From: Antedon bifida
Lineage: Eukaryota > Echinodermata > Crinoidea > Comatulida > Antedonidae
Assembly (NCBI GenBank): GCA_963402885.1
Contig: OY727094.1
Span: 28,894,501-28,958,500, forward strand
Length of the DNA stretch: 64,000 nt
Direction: 5' to 3'
Shown here in pieces: positions 11,122-21,600 of this stretch. Both the position numbers and the translations under genes were made by a program. Each line of letters opens with the position of its first letter. The first letter of the stretch is position 1. The notes beneath the pieces are model-generated. The model was not told the origin of the DNA, made no database searches, and saw only the letters and a program-made list of their open reading frames with translations.

Positions 11122-13580
11122 ATGGACATTATTCTGTTGAAAATGATTCTTTTATTCTTGTTTTTAACCTTTAATTTTGTACCTGCATTTGGTGGTAAGT
11201 TGTTATTAGGATGTTACGATTATGATATTAAGAGTGGGGGACATCGTCCATGCAAGTAAAAATCTAACTACAGGACACTTGCCAAGAACACGAACAGTCC
11301 TTTGATCTTGTGTCTAGTTGCGAAAAATAACAAGAGTATTGTATTATATTCTCCGCATTGTCTGATTAGGAGAGTGGCACTGATCCTGTCGCAGCCACAG
11401 ATAAACCCTTGATCCCGAAGCTCAGCATCATGTTGTTAGATTGCCTTGGTCCATGTGACGAATGTGCCTACATATCACTGTATGCGAAACAAACGGTTTC
11501 CGTTGAAATCGAACCGAAACTCTAAAACGATCACAGTAACTAAAGATACAATGAAAGGAATTACAAACAACGTTATTAATTACGGCGTTATATCTGATTT
11601 TAGACTAACCTTACTTTATTTATTCATCTATTTTTTATTTTTTGTTTGCATTAATTGTATCTAATTTAAAATATATTATTCTTTAAAGATACAAAGGTAT
11701 TCAACGAGTACTTTATATGTCCAGACCAGTCCAAGAATATTACATCGCCAAATTACCCGAACGATTATCCGAAATCCGTGAGCTACGACTGGACGTTACA
11801 TACATATCCTGGATATTTGCTGTTACTTACATTTACCGATTTCCAACTTGAACAAGACAGCGATTATGTTTTCATTAAGGATCGACACAGAATCGTGGAC
11901 TACACGGGATTTGTATTACCACCGGTGATACTGTCTTCAAACAACTCGTTGGTTGTTAAGTTGCGAACCGACGGCAATTCACAATATAAATACAGAGGAT
12001 TCTCAGCTTACGTCATTGTGTATCTAACTAACGGTAAGTAGAACATATCCAATTTAATGTATTTTCGAGACTGCAAAATTTTACTGTATACTTGTTGCAC
12101 GTTTCATTGAGACTGTTAAGATATAAGACATACAATAAAGTTCAGTTCAATAAGGTTGTCTTGTCGCTTGAGTGTCTAAATATATAACGAATATTCTTTG
12201 AGAATTTGCAAATACTATTACCAGTTCGAACAAAAAAAAATCTAAATAATAATTACATCTAAATTAATGACGACCTTAACTGAAAGGTTTTTTTTTTGGT
12301 TTTTTTTACTTCAATATTGGTTATACAATTATCATACTGTTGCTGCTTTCTTTGGCTCGAATCCTACACTAACAATCGGCGATGGCTCTAAGGTCTTGAG
12401 ATGTACGACAGATAGTGATCTGTGAGGATTCGAGTCCCTAACCCTAACCCAGAGAATTACTTACGGATGTTCTCAAATTATATACTTATATAAAACATTA
12501 ATATAATTATAGGTTTTTAACCCTGCAATTGTTAATAATTGTTACATTCCAGAAATTGCAGGCTTTTGTTCTGACTTTGAAGACGATTTTGATGGATGGG
12601 TTAATAGAATTCAATTAGAGCCTTGGAAACGCTCCATCGAAGAAAACAATATTGATCCATACACAGGCAAACAAGTTGAAACTGGTAAGAAAATGTTCGT
12701 ACCAACAACCGCTGACAATAACTCTTTCTCCACCTTCATCAAATAAGTACACGTTTTTTTTTATACATTTTTTCATCAATGTAAATTAATGTTTTAAAAA
12801 AACCAATGCAAAAATGCATATTAATAAAAAAAAAATTGACAGGGAACTTTAACTAAGAGACTAATGGCATCTTGACACCTTTTCTCTTTAGTAGTTAGTT
12901 TTCTGTAATTATTTTCATACAAAATATATACATAGTTCTACACAATGCATATCATTAGTGTCTAAATAATCTCTGAATAATTTTTATTATTTTCATTCAT
13001 ATGAAAAAGCTAAAGCTCTGTCTCTCTAACAAACTTTATATAACAAGGAAATGTGCATCACACAGTTTTTGTCAAACTAGTTTGCTAGTGCAGACAGAGC
13101 TTTATAAAATACCATATGTTTAAATTTACGCCAGGTCATTCGTTAATATATACCCACTGATATTTTATGTTGGCTCTCCCGTGAATATTTTGTTGCTTTT
13201 TTTTCACAGAAAATTACTACATTTCTGTTAAATCTTTTGACGGATTTGAACATATTGCCGCTATCCAAAGTCCAGAGCTACCACCAAGTTGGAGTTGTGT
13301 GTATGTTCAGTTTTATTATTACATGAGCGGTTCAAGTCCTAAGCAGCGGCTAGTTGTAAAACATTACATTGGTCCATCGTCTTACAAGATTTTGAATAAT
13401 ATTTATGCTACAGTGAACAATGAATGGACACTGTCTACTGCTATTCTTCGTGCTAATTATACGCCAGACTATGTGGTTTTTCGTGGATACACTACGGGAC
13501 ACGTGGGTAATATAGGACGCATAGCTATTGATAATGTTTACATCAGTGAAGTTGATTGTATTGAAGGTAAATATGTGTGA
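11122..13580 (+). CDS. Gene B: signal peptide - CUB - MAM, short secreted paralogue
   Basis: Exons: 11122-11194 (signal peptide MDIILLKMILLFLFLTFNFV, then PAFGG), 11689-12033 (CUB), 12553-12684 and 13210-13566 (MAM). The frame after the last exon reads IEGKYV and then TGA at 13578-13580, so an unspliced end would give a secreted CUB-MAM protein of roughly 300 residues. No stalk, GAIN or 7TM exons follow before gene C begins at 15164. The CUB matches gene C closely but has KDRHRIVD where C has KDGDRIVE. All internal exons are phase 1-1, so splicing from 13566 into gene C exons (skipping its signal peptide) would stay in frame. It may be a secreted paralogue, an alternative 5' part of gene C, or a decaying partial copy. 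Confidence 0.75.
11689..12033 (+). CDS. CUB domain exon, gene B
   Basis: Phase 1-1 exon starting FNEYFICPDQSKNITSPNYP and ending GFSAYVIVYL. It keeps the CUB pattern SYDWTL, SDYVFIKD, LPPVILSSNNSLVVKLRTD. Only one of the four usual CUB cysteines (in FICPDQ) is present. Confidence 0.85.
12355..12450 (+). repeat. tRNA-like (SINE-type) segment, low confidence
   Basis: A possible A box (gatggctctaaggtcttgag) and B box (ggattcgagtccc) lie about 50 bp apart, and an inverted B-box-like string (ggctcgaatcc) lies just upstream. The segment ends in ccctaaccctaaccc. It sits in the intron between the CUB and MAM exons of gene B. It is probably a degraded SINE head rather than a tRNA gene, since no cloverleaf could be drawn. 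Confidence 0.3.
12553..13566 (+). CDS. MAM domain exons, gene B
   Basis: Two exons, 12553-12684 and 13210-13566. The first gives GFCSDFEDDFDGWVN, WKRS and NIDPYTGKQVET. The second gives the MAM core: ENYYISVKS, ELPPSWSCVYVQFYYYMSG, LVVKHYIG, NNEWTLSTAIL, PDYVVFRGYTTGHVGNIGRI and AIDNVYISEVDC. MAM domains mediate adhesion and oligomerisation in many receptors. Domain limits agree with gene C. Confidence 0.85.
13011..13104. repeat. MITE-like element, family 1 (copy in gene B intron)
   Basis: Terminal inverted repeats: taaagctctgtct at the left and agacagagcttta at the right, with caaactt/caaactagtttg inside. It matches four further copies in this window (35520, 47567, 57438, 61145) in ends and in the internal atgtgacat.../tttttgtcaaac pattern. 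Confidence 0.75.
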
Positions 13581-13779
13581 TTTAAAACAAATTAATCGAT
13601 TATATCATTCAGATCCCCTAGTATAAAACAAATCTTTCCGTTCCCGTACACGAAGGACGTACAGTACATTATGAAGGCGATCAAGATACAAATGTGTATT
13701 ATTGCTTTATACGCTTGGTATAATTATAATCTTATTTAAAATAAATGAATCGTTTTATTTCATATATACAGCACTTTAT

Positions 13780-13970
13780 GTTATGTTATTTATTTATTAT
13801 TCAAAAAAAATTTTGTTTTGTTTTTGACGTTTTAAATTTTTATTTTCTTTTAAGTTCTGTTATTTATATGTTAATTTCGTAGCTTAAATTAGTTAAGATA
13901 AAAGGTACCAAGCTTGATTAGCTTCGGCTATATCTTGGCTACCTTTTGTTTGATACAATAAAGAAGAAGA
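13780..13970 (+). mobile_element. Probable non-LTR retrotransposon 3' tail
   Basis: The segment taccaagcttgattagcttc, ggctatatcttggctacc and a final caataaagaagaaga microsatellite has the look of a LINE (CR1/L2-like) 3' UTR: stem-forming sequence followed by a short simple repeat. No coding part is attached. It lies between genes B and C. Confidence 0.45.
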
Positions 13971-14369
13971 TTACTTCATCAAAAAGCTTCTAGGCGGTCC
14001 ACTTTCGAGACCCAACAAAGAGTCCCCTTAATAGAGGTGTCCTGAAAAAGGATTGGCCGTAGTGTTAAACAAGTGGGATTTACCATCATGCATATCATTG
14101 AAATGGGTCCCTTGGATAGAGGTGCACCAAGGAATCAGGGGTTTTATGCTATTACAATAATACTATGCAATGAGTTGGGTTCTAATTTTCTTTGATCCCA
14201 ATTTTTAGGTAAAATGGTGTAGCTTTAAATTATTCTTAAGTAAAGCACCTTTAATTAACAATTATTATTAATGCATTCCATACTGAGTAGCTATAATGAT
14301 TAAATACATGCGATGATGATTCTATCTATACTATAACGATTAAATACAATATGTACCCAAACACTTCTT

Positions 14370-14605
14370 TAGACTTGATTCCTACTAGAGACGCAACGCA
14401 AGGACGTAAACGCAACGTAATGCGTGGTTCCCACTAGCGACGCAACGCAAGGACGTAACGCAACGCAAGTGAATTGACCAATCACAAGCGATGGCTTATT
14501 CGCTTGTTGATTGCTAACTGTCTATAACTTCGCTTGTCATTGGTTAAAACGTTTGCGTTGCGTTTACGTCCTTGCGTTACGTTCTAGTGGGAAACAAGCT
14601 TAAGT
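14370..14605. repeat. MITE-like foldback element, family 2 (copy 1)
   Basis: The left half reads cctactagagacgcaacgca, aggacgtaa; the right half has the inverse (ttgcgttgcgtttacgtcc, tagtgggaaacaagctt). The left arm is partly doubled (second start near 14428, ggttcccactagcgacgcaa), suggesting nested insertion or internal duplication. The other copy is at 56531-56704. Confidence 0.7.
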
Positions 14606-14746
14606 AAGTTGACCAATCACAAGCGACTGTTCGAATAATCACTTGTGAGAACCAACCTTACAGAATAGTATGGATACATATTGTATTTAATCGTTATAGT
14701 ATAGTTTAGAATCATCAAATTCAAACACTTGACGTCTAAGAGCCAC

Positions 14747-15163
14747 ACTTAAGAAACATCTTGTATTTTCAATTCGAGTCTTTTAAACGTAGTCAGCTTA
14801 ATTGATGAATACTTGGCGTACATTAGGCTTATTGAACTCCGATCAAACCGACACAATATATTGATGCATACTTGAATCGTGTTTACTCGTTGAAAAGTTT
14901 AATTTCTGTCCTTAGTTTACACTGGGCATGGACTAATGCAGTACGACAATTAAAAAGCAACCTTTGGTACAATCCATACTGATGCAATGATACTTCATGC
15001 TCATACTGATACTTTCATAGTTAATAAAACAATTGGTACAATATTAATATAGAAAGGTAATTAAAATGGACAGATCTTAGGTTCAGTCAGTCGCATGTTT
15101 TCTGTGAAACAACACGCATTACATTGTACGATAATTGTATTCTTCGCTTGTCTGTGTGTTACC
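14747..15163 (+). promoter_or_regulatory. Candidate promoter/5' leader of gene C
   Basis: This is the paralogue of the block upstream of gene B (10702-11121). Conservation in this non-coding stretch is as high as in the exons, then continues as a weaker match to the ATG at 15164. That is consistent with a recent duplication of gene plus promoter, or with selection on shared control elements. Confidence 0.45.
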
Positions 15164-15688
15164 ATGAAAATAATTATTCTGTTGAAAACTATTCTTTTGT
15201 TCTTTCATTTTGTACCTGCAGTTGGCGGTAAGTTGTTATTTTAAACAAACGTTACGGCGTACCACACTTATTTTATTTATCGTTTATAACGTATTTACTT
15301 TAGTTTTTTGATTAATTGCGTCTCTAACTATTGTAAGTTTGTATTTTCTTTAAAGATACAAATGTATTCAACGAGTACTTTATATGTCCAGACCAGTCCA
15401 AGAATATTACATCGCCAAATTACCCGAACAATTATCCGAAATCCGTGAGCTACGATTGGACGTTACATACATATCCTGGATATGTGCTTTTACTTACATT
15501 TACCGATTTCAATATTGAGGGAGGCAGTGATTTTATTTATATTAAAGATGGAGACAGAATCGTGGAGTACACAGGATTTGAATTACCACCGGTGATACTG
15601 TCTTCAAACAACTCGTTAGTTGTTAAGTTTCGAACCGACAGTAGTTCACAATACAGAGGATTCTCAGCTAACGTTGTTGTGTATAACG
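15164..15688 (+). CDS. Signal peptide and CUB exons, gene C
   Basis: Signal peptide exon 15164-15227 ends phase 1 after PAVGG. CUB exon 15356-15688 has NITSPNYPNNY, SYDWTL, SDFIYIKDGDRIVEYTG, LPPVILSSNNSLVVKFRTD and GFSANVVVY. Calcium-site type Asp residues (SDF, KDG) are kept. Like gene B, only the first CUB cysteine remains. Confidence 0.88.
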
Positions 15689-18600
15689 GTAAGACGAACC
15701 AAATTTTATTTTCGATACTAAAAACCACAATTATGTTTGTTGGTTTGATACAAAATATAATTGATTTGAGGGTATGCAATACATAGAAATGTATGATATC
15801 AAAAACAAACTTCGGGGACTGTTTTGGATCATTTCTTCTTGAGTTGCAGGTGACGTAATTGAAATCCAAAATGGGTCCCTTATTTACATACAACCTGTCC
15901 TATTGGTATATAAGTATTCTAGGTGTTGTTTTCTGTTCTTCTGATGATGAAAATGGTTTCTCCAAACATGTCACATTTTAAGGCAGTTTGCATATTTATT
16001 AAATGCCTCGCTATAGTTATTTTAACTCGTAAGTTCGGTGGAATCATTCATGATTTATCTATCAAAATGGGTCATCATATTATACCTTTTTAAACAAAAG
16101 AAGAAAATAATAATCCAAATTCGAAAATATAAAAAGTGTTTCATGTACTCACTCAGTAACCCAAAATTAATAATATATATTTATATTGATTATACCATGA
16201 ATTTCTCTACTAATTCATATATTTCAGAATTGAAAGGCTTTTGTTCTGACTTTGAATATGATTTAAATGGATGGGTTAATAGACATATGACGAACCGTTG
16301 GAAACGCTCCGTTGAAATAAACAACATTGACCCATACACTGGCCAATCAGTGGAAACTGGTAAGACAGTGAAAGAGAATCAATTTTTGTACCAAAAACAC
16401 TCGATTTTCCTCCACCTCCATTATTGCACCACATTCCATCGTGTCATTTTTGTGTCTCAGAGCAACACATATTTCATAAGTGAAAATGATGTTTTCGCTG
16501 AATTAATGAATGAATAATATCTCCTCATGTAAATATTTTGTTGCTCTTTTACCAGAGAATTACTACATTTATATTGAATCTGACGGAGTTCAACACACTG
16601 CGTCTATCGATAGTCCGAAGTTACCACCTAGTTGGAGATATGTGTGTGTTCAGTTGCATTATTGCATGAGCGGCCCAAGTGATAAGGACCAGCAACTAGT
16701 CGTAGAACATCACGTTGGTTTAACATCTTACGAGAGTTTCATTGATATTTATGCCACTGCACAGAATAAATGGAGATTTTCGTCCGCTACTTTTGCTACT
16801 AATCATACGCCAGACTATGTAGTTATTCGTGGATATACCACTGGACGACTGGGTGATAAAGGACGCATATTTGTTGATAATATTTATATTAGTGAAGGCA
16901 ATTGTACAATTATTGAAGGTACACATGTGTTTTATTTAAAATAAAATAAGGATCTGAATAATTGTGCATAAATGATTTCCAATATGACATCTCAACGAAG
17001 TAACCTGAAAAGTTACCGTCATTTTAATGTTTAGAGATTACCATCACCACTATTGATAATTTACTTATTTTTTCCTACCCTTTCACTGATGTATACCATA
17101 CTGCCACATCGAAACCTCTTCTGTTTTACATATTTCTCTTCCAAATCTGAAAGTATAGATAATTCAGATTATTTATTACTATTTTTCTGCACACAAAGGA
17201 CGTAAATATGACGAGGATGTCCACGTGTTTAAGAAATCGTTTTATTTCATGTTCCTTCATCGGAGATGTTTGCCCTTTTTATATGTGTAAAATAGAAATA
17301 AATGTTTACCGTACGTTTTTAGATAGAAAGAGTGCTACGCCACCTACCACAATTGTCAGAAAAACCAGTCTAGAAACTACCAGTCCAGAAACTACCAGTT
17401 CAGAAACTACCAGTCCAGACACTACCAGTCTAGAAACTACCAGTCCAGAAACTACCGATCCAGAAACTACAAGTTCAGAAACTACAAGTTCAGAAACTAC
17501 CAGTCCAGAAACTACCAGTCCAGAAACTACCGGTCCAGAAACTACAAGTTCAGAAACTACCAGTCCAGAAACTACAAATTCAGAAACTAACGGTCCAGAA
17601 ACTAACGGTCCAGAAACTACCGTTCCAGAAACTACCGTTCCAGAAACTACTAGTCCAGAAACTACACGTCCAGAATGTACAAGTCCAGAAAGTGCAAGTC
17701 CAGAAACTACCAGTGCAACAAACATACCTGATATGCATAGTCTTACTAATGATCTTACTACCACTGGTATTGGTATATCTACTACCAATTCAACGAATAT
17801 TATGACGACCTGTTCGAATGATTCAGGAAAATCCGGTGGTAAATATAATTTCGTTTTGAAATGTCATCCCGTAAAATGGATCGAAATACTACTACTGTAG
17901 TTGAGTTAATCCAAAGGACAATTTTATTATTCTCCTCATACATGTTCCTCTTTGCCTCCAGGTTTGGATGTATTTGTTCTTCACTCCATACTTCATTGAT
18001 ACCGTACATCTGGTGTCGCAGAAGTAGTTAAAGTTCAGGGGTTCAATCTCTTAAGTTTCTGATCATCTACTTTAACTTTTTTGTATTCACTTCAGCACAT
18101 TCAACATACGGTTTACCATACCACCATATAATCAGAGTTTTCTTACCTCACATTAATATTGTCCATTAACTTTAACATTTTTATAATAATACATTTTATA
18201 AGTTGGAAGTTTGAATAAATAAAGAATTATTCATTTCTTTTCAGTTAGCATAAATTTTGAATCAAGTTCGCCAGAAGTAAAAGACGTCCCTCTAACAACT
18301 GAACCTGACAGTATTACTTTCTCAACTTCAACAAAGTCCTATGTGGTAAAAGGTATGGTATCATGCGTTATCTATTACAAATGACCAATGTAGGGTTTTT
18401 TAAACCTGAAAAAATGAAAATATTTATTACTTATTTACTTTTCGGTAAATGGTTTGATAAACCATTTTTGGTAATATAAATTTATGTAAACAAATATATG
18501 TGAACACATATATATATATATATATATAATATATATTTATTTTTGTAATGTAATTTATGCAGATGGACCGTTCCAAGTGGTTGCAACTCAAAATGATGTA

Positions 18601-21600
18601 AATTCAACTACTTATTTTTATGTAGAAAGTCAGTAAGTTTGTCCTTATATTACGCATATTCTATTTCATTTGTGTTTTTACAGAAAAAAGTGTTTCCATA
18701 CTTGAATTGAACAATGATAATGCTGGAAATATTTCAAACTAAAAAAGCATTTATTTATAATTTTCATATAAATTAGTTTTCATATAAATTATTTACTTTA
18801 TTTTTAGTCATGCTCTAGTGTTGTTTGTATTATCAATCATGTTGAAAAATGTTTACTTGTATATTTTGCACTTGCTTAGGTTTATGTTTACTATTTTTTA
18901 AATTATCAATTGCTTAATTCTTCGAATTGTATAATTTATATTTTAAAGGGACAGCCCAACGCTTCAAAGTGTATCAGATATTGTTACTATAGACATATAT
19001 GACAACAAAGGCAACGAGCTCAGTATTCATTGTGAAATCAGGTTTCCTATTAAGGTACGGTAAGCTCATAAAAAATACCTAGTACCTTAAACTGGTTTCT
19101 TTCTCTTATATAAATTGGACCAGTGTACAGTGATATGTCTTTTATTTATGACTCTTTGATTCTCCCTCATCTCATCTTTTTAAATTTAATCACGAAGTCC
19201 ATACTCGTATTGCTCAAGAACTTCATTTACCCAAACCAAGACTTACTGCCTTCAAACATTTAATCAGATATACTGGTCCCATGAATTGGAATAAAATCCC
19301 CTTACAATTCAAACATTTGGCAACTAAATTTGTATTTAATAAAAAACATAAATCTTTCCTAATTTATTCCATTAATATTAATGTTTTCCTCCTGGTGATG
19401 GGTGTGCGTCTATGTGTGTCTGTGTTGTTTGTGTGTGTATGTACTGTCAGTATATGGATGTCTGTTTGTGTTGTGCTCGTGTCCTGTGTGTTTGTGTTCT
19501 GTCTGTTCATTTATTATAATATTATATTTTTCCCTTATATATATTACTCTTCTGTGTGGGCTTCCAAATCACAGGCTTGCCTTTCGTGGAGTGCCATCTT
19601 TCTTTTTTCATGTTGTTGTATTATTATAAGGTTTATTTGTTGTTAATAAATATTTTAAAAACAAGAAAAAAGAAGAAATAAGAGAAAATATAGACAATTT
19701 TAATAATTTCATAAAATTTAATATAAAAGAGTAAATGATATGTTTTTTTAAAATATATATATATATATATATCAAATTCAATACTACCTACCTTATTTAA
19801 ATACCTTATTAATTTATATTTTGAAACGTGAGGTCCTTGCTTTGTATGTATGAGATGACGGAACATCTGTAGTCACATTCGCTACACACAATTTGTTTAG
19901 AGGATTACTGTTTACTCAATATGATTTTCGAATCTGTCTTTTTGATTTTAAAGGATGTTGTAAAAGATTCTTCGAGCATAAAATATGAACCTGTGTGTCA
20001 TTTTACTGAAGAGGAAAACCCTTTGGCGTAAGTAGGAATCGATCATGACGATGGTGAAGACAATGATGTCGATGATGATGATGACGACGGCGATGATGAT
20101 TGTGATAATGTTGATTGATATTATGATAATGGTCATATATGCTGAAATAATTATACACAGTGACAGTGATGAGAATCACGATAAACGGAATATAATAACA
20201 GTAACGATATGATTATAATGTTTAAAAAGCCCAGCAATTCTATTCAGGTATCATCATAATTTATGTACATTATTTAAGCTAATCTAATAATCTAATGTTT
20301 TCGTTTAATAAAGGATATGGTCAACTGAAGGTTGTTCTACTGTAAATGATGCCGACGGCGTGATATGCAATTGTACACATATGACGTCATTTGTCGTTTT
20401 GATGAAACCGATACCGGTAAAAATATATATTCAACTTTATATCAACAATACAATTATAAAGGTATAGGCCTATATTATGAATATCATTATAATGTTATAT
20501 ACGGTTGAAATAAATTTCTTGTATATTCTTTTTTATTTTTTAGTCAAGTAATGACAAGATTTTATCAACACTTACAAACTTTGGACTTATTATTTCGAGT
20601 ATATTTCTCATCATAACTCTGATTACTGTATACAGTTTTAAGTAAGTTATGAATTGAAAGCGCTGAAATGTTGGAGGAAAACGAATAGAAAATATATAAT
20701 AAATTGTTTAAGTTGTATGTGAACTTAAAGAATAAAGCCAGACGGCTGCCATAACAAACACTTTTAAGTATAAAAACAACAATGCTATTATAGTTTCTGA
20801 ATTTACATTCCATTGTTACATCCTTATGCTCGTTCCCAATTATTTCTTAAATGGATGTCTCACACACACACTTCATCTACAGTATTATATTCGATTTCAT
20901 GTTTCCTCTTAATAACAGTCCAGGTAACATTTCGAATTTCTAAATATTTCTTATTCGTCTTCCTCTTCCATTTAGGAGCGAACTTAATTTTGAAGGCTAC
21001 TGCTCCGCTAGCTCTAACTTGCAATTTTCATGCATACTGTGTGTGGTTCATACACAGTTACATTTACAGGTTTTTTTTTCTTAACTTTTCATAACAGACA
21101 GAATTACTATTTCAGAAATTTAAGAAATTCTGAGCGCCATAAGATACTTTGTCATCTGGTAGTGGCTCTTCTTATTGTCAATTTTGTGTATTTCTTACTT
21201 GGAGCGAATGTTAAGAATAAGGTACGTGTTATTTTTGTAGCACACATCACTTAATTGTTCATTGGTTTTTGTAGCAATGTAATGTGCCATATACTACTAA
21301 TACTAAGATTTTAACATCTGGTTTTTTAAATAAGTACCACTAAATTTACTGTTGCCGGTTTATTCTTATTTTTATATTCGTTTCACTGTTTACAAAAAAA
21401 AGTTTCTTAAAAGGAATCTTACACTAATAATATATATTAGAGTTAAATTTTATTCACATTTTTGTCTAACATAACAAATTGAAAAGTGTGTTTATACATT
21501 GATGAAAATTGCCGTTACGTCACTGACATCTTTTTATTTTCCAGATTGTGTGTGCTGTTATTGCTGGTTGCTTACATTACAGTCTTTTAGCCGCCTTTTC

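Larger units (their letters stand above)
13581..15163. other. Spacer between genes B and C
   Basis: No exon seen. In order it holds a LINE-like 3' tail (13780-13970), fragments of the ccccttaatagaggtgtcc repeat (14020-14130), a partial copy of the 400-bp repeat (about 14265-14360), the family-2 MITE (14370-14605) and the gene C promoter block. Confidence 0.6.

Noticed and set aside
12436..12452. Telomere-like ccctaaccctaaccc
   Set aside because: Only about 2.5 units inside a SINE-like segment; too short to be an interstitial telomere.
15537..15893. 118-residue minus-strand frame over the gene C CUB exon
   Set aside because: Antisense shadow of the CUB exon running into an intron.
17306..17788. 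160-residue antisense frame (VVSGLVVSELVV repeats)
   Set aside because: It is the reverse complement of the TTSPE repeat exon of gene C; the repeat alone keeps it open.
18505..18535. TA microsatellites here and near 4510, 19755, 22690, 23313
   Set aside because: Ordinary simple repeats for AT-rich DNA.
20040..20120. GAT/GAC-rich stretch as an acidic coding segment
   Set aside because: Lies immediately after a good splice donor (20028) and reads as a simple repeat in the intron.
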